Shown here: positions 28,196-36,038 of the stretch, in pieces
Layout of the letters: each line of letters begins with the position of its first letter
Position numbering within the stretch: the first letter of the stretch is position 1
From: an uncultured Mycobacteriaceae bacterium
GTDB lineage: Bacteria; Actinomycetota; Actinomycetes; Mycobacteriales; Mycobacteriaceae
NCBI GenBank assembly: GCA_903927745.1
Contig: CAIYOH010000138.1
Coordinates: forward strand, 1-36,038
Length of the DNA stretch: 36,038 nucleotides
Direction: 5' to 3'
Program-made: the position numbers and the translations under genes
The notes under the pieces: model-generated
Told to the model about the DNA's origin: nothing
The model's database searches: none
What the model saw: the letters and a program-made list of their open reading frames with translations, nothing else

Positions 28196-29418
28196 CGGCA
28201 CACGTAGGCGACCACGAACTGGTGCTCGATCCTTACGATTACGACTTCCACGAGGACCCGTACCACTACTACCGACGACTGCGCGACGAGGCTCCGCTGT
28301 ATCGCAACGACGCGCTCAATTTCTGGGCGGTGTCGCGGCACCGCGACGTCCGCGAGGGGTTTCGTAACAGCACGACGCTCTCCAACCGCGACGGCGTGTC
28401 ATTGGACCCGGTGTCGCGGGGACCGCACGCGTCGAAGACGATGTCGTTTCTGGCGATGGACGACCCGGACCACCTTCGACTACGCACCCTGGTATCAAAG
28501 GGGTTCACGCCCAGGCGGATCCGTGAACTCGAGCCGCGCGTCACCGAGATCGCCCTGCGGCATCTGGAGATCATGCTGGACAAGGCGACGTCGGGTGGCA
28601 CACCGACCGTCGACTACATCGCGGAATTCGCGGGCAAGCTGCCGATGGACGTCATCTCCGAGCTGATGGGCGTCCCCGACACCGACCGCGACCGCCTCCG
28701 GACCATGGCCGACGGCGTGATGCACCGTGAGGACGGCGTCACCGACGTGCCGGCAGCGGCGATCGAGGCGGCGCTCAACCTGATCGTCTACTACCAGGAG
28801 ATGATCGCCGAGCGCCGCAGGAAACCCACCGAGGATCTGACGTCGGCGCTGCTGGCCGCCGAAATCGACGGCGACCGGCTGACCGACGAGGAGGTCCTCG
28901 GATTCCTGTTCCTGATGGTGATCGCCGGTAACGAGACGACCACCAAACTGCTTGGCAACGCGGCGTATTGGGGTCATAAGAACCCGGACCAGCTGACGTC
29001 GCTCTACGACGATGTGTCCCGGGTACCGCTGTGGGTCGAGGAGACGCTGCGTTACGACACGTCGAGCCAGATTCTGGCTCGTACCGTGTCCGGAGAACTC
29101 ACCCTGCAGGGCACCACCATTCCCGTGGGCGCCATCCTGCTGCTGCTGCCCGGCTCGGCCCACCGCGACGAGCGGGCCTTCGACAACCCCGACGACTTCC
29201 TCATCGGCCGCGACATCGGGCCCAAGCTCCTGAGTTTCGGCAGCGGCGCGCATTTCTGCCTGGGCGCACACTTGGCCCGGATGGAAGCCCGGGTGGCCCT
29301 CACCGAGTTGTTCACCCGCATCCGCGGATTCCAGGTCGACGAGGCCAACGCCGTCCGCGTCCACTCCAGCAACGTCCGCGGATTCGCCTGCCTGCCGATG
29401 AGTCTGGAGGCGGTCTGA
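28192..29418 (+). CDS. cyp123: Cytochrome P450, CYP123-like
   Basis: 408 residues; counterpart of Rv0766c. Soluble bacterial P450: oxygen-binding I-helix AGNETTTKLLGN, ExxR in EETLRYD, and heme loop FGSGAHFCLGAHLAR with Cys356 as the iron ligand. The substrate of CYP123 is not established. GTG start overlaps the TetR stop (GTGA). Electrons could come from the 3Fe-4S ferredoxin encoded four genes away in the same run. No membrane anchor. Confidence 0.92.
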   Translation: MTAHVGDHELVLDPYDYDFHEDPYHYYRRLRDEAPLYRNDALNFWAVSRHRDVREGFRNSTTLSNRDGVSLDPVSRGPHASKTMSFLAMDDPDHLRLRTLVSKGFTPRRIRELEPRVTEIALRHLEIMLDKATSGGTPTVDYIAEFAGKLPMDVISELMGVPDTDRDRLRTMADGVMHREDGVTDVPAAAIEAALNLIVYYQEMIAERRRKPTEDLTSALLAAEIDGDRLTDEEVLGFLFLMVIAGNETTTKLLGNAAYWGHKNPDQLTSLYDDVSRVPLWVEETLRYDTSSQILARTVSGELTLQGTTIPVGAILLLLPGSAHRDERAFDNPDDFLIGRDIGPKLLSFGSGAHFCLGAHLARMEARVALTELFTRIRGFQVDEANAVRVHSSNVRGFACLPMSLEAV

Positions 29419-30233
29419 ATGCCCCGCTTCGAACCCCACCCGACCCGCAGGCCCGCCCTTGTGGCAGGAGCATCATCGGGCATCGGGGCGGCGACCGCGG
29501 TCGACCTCGCCGCGCACGGCTTCCCGGTGGCGTTGGGCGCCCGGCGCGTTGACAAGTGCGAGGAGATCGCCGAACAGATCCGCGCCGGCGGTGGCGAGGC
29601 GATCGCGCTTCCGCTCGACGTCACCGAACCCGACTCCGTGACGTCGTTCGTGGCGCAGGCAGGCGAGCGGCTTGGCGACATCGAGATCGTGGTCGCCGGC
29701 GCCGGAGACACCTACTTCGGACGCCTGCACGACATCGACACCGAGGCTTTCGAATCGCAGCTGCAGATTCATCTGATCGGGGCCAACCGGTTGGCCACGG
29801 CCGTGCTGCCCGCCATGGTCGGTCGTCAGCGCGGTGATCTCATCTTCGTGGGGTCCGACGTCGCGCTGCGGCAGCGACCGCACATGGGTGCGTACGGGGC
29901 CGCCAAGGCCGGCTTGGTCGCAATGGTCACCAACCTGCAGATGGAACTCGAGGGCACGGGCGTGCGGGCGTCGATCGTGCATCCGGGCCCCACCAAAACC
30001 GGCATGGGCTGGAGCCTGCCCGCCGAGTTGGTCGGCCCAGCGCTCGAGGACTGGGCCAAGTGGGGCCAGGCCCGCCACGGCTACTTCCTGCGGGCCTCCG
30101 ATATCGCTCGCGCCATCACCTTCGTCGCCCAGACCCCCCGGGGGGGGTTCATCGTGTCCATGGAGGTCCAGCCCGAAGCGCCGCTGTCCAGCGCGCCCGG
30201 GGAAAGCCAGCAACTGACGTACCCGGAGGAACC

Positions 30234-30237
<4 letters not shown>
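29419..30237 (+). CDS. Short-chain dehydrogenase/reductase
   Basis: 272 residues; counterpart of Rv0765c. Rossmann cofactor motif GASSGIGAATAVDLAAHG and the Tyr-Lys pair in MGAYGAAKAGLVAM, with Ser in FVGSDVAL. NAGA-like segment is VAGAGDTYFG rather than NNAG, a mild variation. Starts directly after the cyp123 stop (TGAATG) and overlaps the cyp51 start, so it is embedded in the P450 operon. Likely oxidises or reduces a hydroxyl/keto group on the product or substrate of one P450. Confidence 0.88.
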
Positions 30238-31813
<1,576 letters not shown>

Positions 31814-31853
31814 AAACGGGCCCGTCCTAGAAACCAGAAAGAGGAGAAGAACC

Positions 31854-32399
31854 GTGGTCGCAATCCCGCGCGAAGAGCTCGACGAGTGGGTGCAGTCCTG
31901 GCTTCAGACCAATAAGGATTGCGAGAAGGCGGGCAACTGGGCGCCGCTAGCCGACTTCTACGCTCCGGACGCCACCTACGGCTGGAACATCGGCCCCAAA
32001 GAGGACGTGATGTGCATCGGCATCGACGAGATCCGCGACATCGCCCTGGGCCTGGAGATGGCAGGCCTGGAAAACTGGAAATACCCGTACCAGAAGGTGA
32101 TCGTCGACGACAAGCAGGGCGAGGTCGTTGGCTTCTGGAAGCAGATCATCGTCAACGACGACGGCAGCCAGCAGGAGATCTACGGGATCGGCGGCAGCTG
32201 GATCCGGCTCAACGCCGACAAGCTCATCGAATGGCAGCGCGACTTCTTCGACTTCGGCCACGTTCAGGCGCTCTATGTCGATCTGATGAGGACCGGCAAG
32301 CTGTCCACGGGAATGCAGCAACGGATCGAGCGCAGCCTGGCCGGTGAGAAGCTACCCGGCTACTACCCGCTGGGGACGGCGCCCACCCCAATCTGGTGA
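31854..32399 (+). CDS. SnoaL-like (NTF2-fold) protein of the cyp51 cluster
   Basis: 181 residues; counterpart of Rv0762c. The alpha+beta cone fold is suggested by LADFYAPDATYGWNI, a typical SnoaL segment, and later IIVNDDGSQQEIYGIGGSW. Trp/Tyr-rich; no catalytic residue can be fixed. Such proteins act as isomerases, cyclases or hydratases on hydrophobic ring compounds. GTG start with GAGGAG nine bases upstream. It follows the ferredoxin after 40 bases and may act on a P450 product; this is inference from context. Confidence 0.8.
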   Translation: MVAIPREELDEWVQSWLQTNKDCEKAGNWAPLADFYAPDATYGWNIGPKEDVMCIGIDEIRDIALGLEMAGLENWKYPYQKVIVDDKQGEVVGFWKQIIVNDDGSQQEIYGIGGSWIRLNADKLIEWQRDFFDFGHVQALYVDLMRTGKLSTGMQQRIERSLAGEKLPGYYPLGTAPTPIW

Positions 32400-32435
32400 G
32401 CGGGCCGCGTCGAACGTCCCAAAGCCAGCCCTACA

Positions 32436-32460
32436 CCTGATCAGGCGGGGGCGCTATGCT
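32436..32460 (+). promoter_or_regulatory. adhB promoter with palindrome in the -35 region
   Basis: TATGCT (32455-32460) fits the -10 consensus. CCTGATCAGG (32436-32445) is a perfect 10-bp palindrome at the -35 edge, nine bases upstream. The leader to the GTG is about 45 bases. This suggests an internal promoter within the P450 cluster. Confidence 0.45.
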
Positions 32461-32512
32461 AGCGCCACGTTCTGCATTCTCAATTCAACGGCGAAGCGAG
32501 GTCCGGTCCATC

Positions 32513-33640
32513 GTGAAGACAAAAGGCGCACTGATCTGGGAATTCAACCAGCCGTGGTCCATCGAGGAGATCGAGATCGGCGACCCCGTCAAAGACGAGG
32601 TCAAAATCCAGATGGAAGCGTCGGGCATGTGCCACTCCGACCACCATCTAGTGACCGGCGGCATCCCGATGGCGGGCTTCCCGGTGCTCGGCGGGCACGA
32701 GGGTGCGGGCATCGTCACCGAGGTCGGGCCCGGCGTAGAGGACCTCGCCCCGGGCGACCACGTCGTGCTGTCGTTCATCCCGTCCTGCGGTAACTGCCCG
32801 TCGTGTCAGGCGGGCATGCGCAACCTGTGCGATCTGGGGGCCGGCCTGCTGGGCGGCGCTGCGGTATCCGATGGCACGTTCCGCATCACGGCCCGCGGCG
32901 AGAACGTCTTTCCGATGACACTGCTGGGGACTTTCTCCCCCTACATGGTGGTGCACCGCAGTTCGGTGGTGAAGATCGACCCGTCGATCCCGTTCGAGGT
33001 CGCCTGCCTGGTGGGCTGCGGCGTCACCACCGGCTACGGGTCGTCCGTCCACACCGCGAAGGTTCGGCCGGGGGAAGACGTCGCCATCGTCGGAGTCGGC
33101 GGGGTCGGCATGGCGGCCCTGCAGGGCGCCGTCATCGCCGGCGCTCGCTACGTCTTCGCGATCGACCCGGTGGAGTGGAAACGCGACCAGGCCATGAAGT
33201 TCGGCGCCACTCACGTCTACCCCGATATCGAGAGCGCGCTGATGGGCATCGCCGAAGCCACCTCCGGACTGATGGCCCACAAGGTCGTGGTCACCGTTGG
33301 TGAGCTGCTCGGCGCCGACGTCGACAACTACGTGAATATCACCGCGAAGGGTGGAACCTGCGTGCTGACCGCCATCGGCAGCCTGCTGGACACCAACGTC
33401 ACGCTGAACTTGGCGATGCTGACCCTGATGCAGAAGAACCTGCAGGGCACCATCTTCGGTGGCGGCAACCCGCACTACGACATCCCGCAGCTGCTGTCGA
33501 TGTACAAGGCCGGCAGGCTCAACCTAGACGACATGATCACCCGCCAGTACCAGCTGGAGCAGATTAACGACGGCTATAAGGACATGCTGGACGGCAAGAA
33601 CATTCGCGGCATCATTCGCTACACCGACGCCGACCGGTAG
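32513..33640 (+). CDS. adhB: Zinc-dependent alcohol dehydrogenase (class III-like)
   Basis: 375 residues; counterpart of Rv0761c (adhB). Catalytic zinc ligands Cys40 and His62 (GHE), with the third in ACLVGCGVTTGYG; structural zinc Cys92, Cys95, Cys98 and Cys106. NAD-binding GVGGVGMAALQGA. Closely resembles mycobacterial NDMA/mycothiol-type and other long-chain ADHs; electron acceptor not certain. GTG start at 32513. It has its own promoter; the next gene begins nine bases after its stop. Confidence 0.92.
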   Translation: MKTKGALIWEFNQPWSIEEIEIGDPVKDEVKIQMEASGMCHSDHHLVTGGIPMAGFPVLGGHEGAGIVTEVGPGVEDLAPGDHVVLSFIPSCGNCPSCQAGMRNLCDLGAGLLGGAAVSDGTFRITARGENVFPMTLLGTFSPYMVVHRSSVVKIDPSIPFEVACLVGCGVTTGYGSSVHTAKVRPGEDVAIVGVGGVGMAALQGAVIAGARYVFAIDPVEWKRDQAMKFGATHVYPDIESALMGIAEATSGLMAHKVVVTVGELLGADVDNYVNITAKGGTCVLTAIGSLLDTNVTLNLAMLTLMQKNLQGTIFGGGNPHYDIPQLLSMYKAGRLNLDDMITRQYQLEQINDGYKDMLDGKNIRGIIRYTDADR

Positions 33641-33648
33641 GGCCGCCC

Positions 33649-34068
33649 GTGACCCAGACCGTCGACTCCCCGGCCTTGGCCGCGTCGCACGCGTCGTGGC
33701 GGTGCGTGCAGACCCACGACCGGGACGGCTGGCTGGCATTGATGGCCGATGACGTCGTCATCGAGGACCCGATCGGCACGTCCGTCACCAACCCCGACGG
33801 AACCGGCATCCGCGGCAAGGAGGCCGTCGGAGCCTTCTTCGACACCAACATCGCGGCCAACCAGCTGACCATCACCTGCGAGGAGACGTTCCCATCGAGT
33901 TCGCTCGACGAAATCGCCCACATCCTGGTGCTGGACAGCAAGTTTGAGGGCGGGTTCACCAGCTCGGTGCGGGGCGTGTTCGCCTACAAGGTGAACGGCG
34001 CCGGGCTCATCACCAACATGCGCGGGTACTGGAACCTCGACATGATGACGTTCGGCAAGGCCGAGTAG
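33649..34068 (+). CDS. SnoaL/ketosteroid isomerase-like protein
   Basis: 139 residues; same length as Rv0760c, whose structure shows a ketosteroid-isomerase-like NTF2 fold that binds steroid-like ligands but with unsettled activity. Segments: [29 protein letters not shown] shown in part as [19 protein letters not shown], then [15 protein letters not shown] near the C-terminus. GTG start at 33649, nine bases after adhB. Second NTF2-fold protein in the cluster, which argues that the pathway handles a bulky hydrophobic ring substrate. Confidence 0.85.
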   Translation: MTQTVDSPALAASHASWRCVQTHDRDGWLALMADDVVIEDPIGTSVTNPDGTGIRGKEAVGAFFDTNIAANQLTITCEETFPSSSLDEIAHILVLDSKFEGGFTSSVRGVFAYKVNGAGLITNMRGYWNLDMMTFGKAE

Positions 34069-34075
34069 CGGGGCC

Positions 34076-34480
34076 ATGGCGTCGATCTTCACCAGGATCA
34101 TCAATCGGGAACTCCCGGGCCGCTTCGTCTACGAGGACGACGACGTCGTCGCGTTTCTGACGATCGAACCGATGACGCAGGGCCACACGCTGGTGGTGCC
34201 GCGAGCCGAGATCGATCAGTGGCAGGACGTCGACGGCGCCGCGTTCGCCCGCGTCATGGCGGTGAGCCAGCTCATCGGCCGAGCCGTCTGCACGGCCTTC
34301 CGCGTACAACGCGCCGGGATGATCATCGCCGGCCTGGAAGTGCCGCACCTGCACGTCCATGTGTTTCCCGCCCGCACCCTGAGCGACTTCGGGTTCGCGG
34401 GCGTCGACCGCAATCCGTCACCGGAATCCCTCGACGAGGCACAGGCCAGGATCAAGGAGGCGCTGGCTCAGCTGGCGTGA
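34076..34480 (+). CDS. HIT family hydrolase
   Basis: 134 residues; counterpart of Rv0759c. Histidine triad HLHVHVFP at residues 91-98 (His91, His93, His95) and the N-terminal [22 protein letters not shown] typical of Hint-type nucleotide phosphoramidases. Acts on AMP conjugates in the cytoplasm. Last gene of the plus-strand run; its 3' end overlaps the phoR stop region on the other strand (34468-34480), so the two transcripts are partly antisense. Confidence 0.93.
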   Translation: MASIFTRIINRELPGRFVYEDDDVVAFLTIEPMTQGHTLVVPRAEIDQWQDVDGAAFARVMAVSQLIGRAVCTAFRVQRAGMIIAGLEVPHLHVHVFPARTLSDFGFAGVDRNPSPESLDEAQARIKEALAQLA

Positions 34481-35958
34481 GCGGTCGCGGGGACGTCAGT
34501 GACGCGCGGCATCGTGACGTGAAAGCAGCACCCCTTCCCTGGCGCGGCGGTCAAGGTAACCGCGCCGCCGTGCGCGCGCACCAGCGAGTCGACGATCGAC
34601 AACCCCAGACCGGTGCCGCCGCTGGCGCGTGCCCGTGACGAATCGGTGCGATAGAAACGCTCGAACACCCGCGCCGCGTCATGGCTGTCCATGCCGGGGC
34701 CCCGGTCGGCCACCTCGAGCACCGCATCGTCACCGGACGTCCCCACCCGGATGATCACGTCGGCGCTGGACGGGGTGTGCTGCAGGGCATTCGCGACGAG
34801 GTTGCTCAGCACCTGCCGGAGCCGAGGCTCGTCGCCGAGGACCTCCGGGGTCCCTGGGCCGTCGAACACCTGCACGGTGATGCTGCGCTCCGGGTCGATC
34901 GCCCGGGCGTCGTGCACGGCGTCGCTGGCGAGCGCCAGCAGGTCCACCCGGCTGTGTTCCAGCGGCCGTTGCACGTCCAGCCGGGCCAGCAGCACCAGGT
35001 CGTCCACCAGCAGACCCATCCGGCCAGCCTCGCTTTCGATCCTCGACAGCAACATGGCCACGTCGCGCGCGGCGCCCTGCCGATACAGCTCGGCGAAACC
35101 GCGGATCGTGGTCAGCGGGGTGCGCAACTCGTGGCTGGCGTCGGTGATGAAGCGCCTCATCCTTTCCTCGGAGCCGCGTGCCTTGTCGGCGGAAGACTCC
35201 GAGGAGGCCATGGCCTGCTGGATCTGAGCGAGCATCCCGTTGAGCGCCGCGGACAGCCGGCCCACCTCTGTGCGGGGGTCGCGTTCCGGCACCCGCCGGT
35301 CGAGCTGGCCGCCGGCGATCGCCGCGGCCGTCCGTTCGACCTCGGCCAACGGCCTCAGGCTGCGTTGCACCACCGCGAAGCCCGCGAGCCCCACGACGGC
35401 GAGGACCGCCAGACCGATCCCGACCTGCAGCCAGACCAGCGAGCGGACCGTGTGCTGGACGTCGGAGAGGTCGACGGCCACGGTCGTCAGGCCGTGGCGC
35501 CCGTGCACCGACACCGCTCGCCATTGGATGGTGGATCCGTTGACCGACGGCAGCGTGGTCGGGGTGGGCCCGACGTCGTAGTTGGGCGGCAGGGCCGGTT
35601 CGGCGTTGCGGTCGTTGATCGCGGTGAAGGGGGTGCCGTCGTTCCCGACGCCGCGGACGTAGAACTTCGACGGCGGACGGCCCGGGTCGGGGCTGTCGTA
35701 GGGCGGCGGAGACTGGCGCCGCGGCGCCTGAGCCCAGCCCCGGGACGCCTCGATCAGTGTCTGGTCGACACGATTGATCAGGCTCTGACGAAGGATCGAT
35801 GTGACGGCGACGCCCGACACCGCCAGCCCGCAGGCCACCAGGAACATCGTCGCGGCCACGAGACCCACCCGCAGCGGGATCCGGCGTCGAACCCTTCCGC
35901 CCATGTCCGCAATTCTCCTGCGCCGGCTACGTCGCACGGCGATCGACTCGGCACTCAT
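34468..35958 (-). CDS. phoR: Sensor histidine kinase PhoR
   Basis: 496 residues. Membrane sensor of the PhoPR system, which in mycobacteria controls envelope lipids and responds to acidic pH. Basic N-terminus, first membrane segment about residues 30-52, a Pro-rich extracytoplasmic domain (about 55-175) and a second segment about 178-200. HAMP linker ([13 protein letters not shown]), HisKA with His276 in [14 protein letters not shown], then the ATPase domain: N-box [11 protein letters not shown]1 VADRGPGM and G2 [13 protein letters not shown] 35958 overlaps the phoP stop (ATGA); a start at the internal ATG (MGGRVRRR) 18 residues later would also give a normal protein. Confidence 0.95.
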   Translation of the reverse strand: MSAESIAVRRSRRRRIADMGGRVRRRIPLRVGLVAATMFLVACGLAVSGVAVTSILRQSLINRVDQTLIEASRGWAQAPRRQSPPPYDSPDPGRPPSKFYVRGVGNDGTPFTAINDRNAEPALPPNYDVGPTPTTLPSVNGSTIQWRAVSVHGRHGLTTVAVDLSDVQHTVRSLVWLQVGIGLAVLAVVGLAGFAVVQRSLRPLAEVERTAAAIAGGQLDRRVPERDPRTEVGRLSAALNGMLAQIQQAMASSESSADKARGSEERMRRFITDASHELRTPLTTIRGFAELYRQGAARDVAMLLSRIESEAGRMGLLVDDLVLLARLDVQRPLEHSRVDLLALASDAVHDARAIDPERSITVQVFDGPGTPEVLGDEPRLRQVLSNLVANALQHTPSSADVIIRVGTSGDDAVLEVADRGPGMDSHDAARVFERFYRTDSSRARASGGTGLGLSIVDSLVRAHGGAVTLTAAPGKGCCFHVTMPRVTDVPATAHAS

Positions 35959-36038
35959 CGCGGTTCCCGCAGCACGTAGCCCACCCCGCGCAGGGTGTGC
36001 AGGAGCCGCTTCTCCCCGGTGTCGATCTTGCGGCGCAG
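35955..36038 (-). CDS. phoP: Response regulator PhoP, C-terminal end only
   Basis: The last 27 codons of an OmpR-family regulator: LRRKIDTGEKRLLHTLRGVG and then YVLREPR. This is the end of the winged-helix DNA-binding domain and matches the C-terminus of mycobacterial PhoP. Its stop overlaps the phoR start by four bases. The rest lies beyond the right edge. Confidence 0.93.
   Translation of the reverse strand: MRRKIDTGEKRLLHTLRGVGYVLREPR

Overview
The window is GC-rich actinobacterial DNA. The gene order identifies it as Mycobacterium sensu lato: phoP-phoR, a cyp51/ferredoxin/cyp123 cluster, and the purine genes purD, purB, purC, purS-purQ, purL, purF and purM, interleaved with the same small conserved genes that flank them in M. 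tuberculosis (about Rv0757 to Rv0817c, here inverted). Several features point to a non-tuberculous, probably environmental species. Oligopeptidase B is one intact gene. purQ-pepC-purL-SCP-purF are close together, without the extra genes found between them in M. tuberculosis. No cyp126 lies beside purC, and a DUF222/HNH gene sits between ggt and purD. These comparisons rest on remembered gene order, not on an alignment.

Layout. Positions 1-3738 hold a DUF4395 membrane protein with an unusual Ser/Thr-repeat N-terminal extension, a 35-residue membrane protein, a nitrobindin-like protein, a class IV PLP enzyme (minus strand) and a YgfZ-type folate protein. Positions 3893-11906 hold a DUF3073 protein and then, on the minus strand, purS-purQ-pepC-purL-SCP-like gene-purF and purM. 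Positions 12008-18554 hold a metallo-beta-lactamase-fold protein, a DUF2334 deacetylase-like protein, purC coupled to oligopeptidase B, a membrane protein and purB. Positions 18594-27341 hold a DUF429 protein coupled to a Tat-exported esterase, gamma-glutamyltransferase, the DUF222/HNH gene, purD, and a minus-strand operon of aldehyde dehydrogenase, HIBADH-like dehydrogenase and CMD-like protein. Positions 27533-34480 form a plus-strand run: TetR regulator, CYP123-like P450, SDR, CYP51, 3Fe-4S ferredoxin, SnoaL-like protein, Zn-alcohol dehydrogenase, second SnoaL-like protein and a HIT hydrolase. phoR and the last codons of phoP close the window.

How the genes work together. PurS, PurQ and PurL form the FGAM synthase. 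With PurF, PurD, PurM, PurC and PurB they cover most of the route from PRPP to AICAR; PurN, PurE/K and PurH are not here. Many genes are joined by GTGA, ATGA or one-base stop/start overlaps. Several purine genes have a TANNNT -10 box 6-8 bases before the start codon, which suggests leaderless transcripts. The P450 cluster looks like one oxidative pathway with its own electron carrier, acting on an unknown, possibly sterol-like, substrate. Two identical-type palindromes (GGACA-N2-TGTCC) between the TetR gene and the divergent aldehyde dehydrogenase operon are the best operator candidates in the window.

Most of the window is ordinary conserved mycobacterial core. The points most worth a second look are the TetR operator pair, a short Shine-Dalgarno-equipped reading frame after the class IV PLP gene, the repeat-expanded N-terminus at the left edge, and a recurring CGAGCGTGA-type intergenic palindrome. 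No tRNA, rRNA, CRISPR array, insertion sequence or prophage was recognised.
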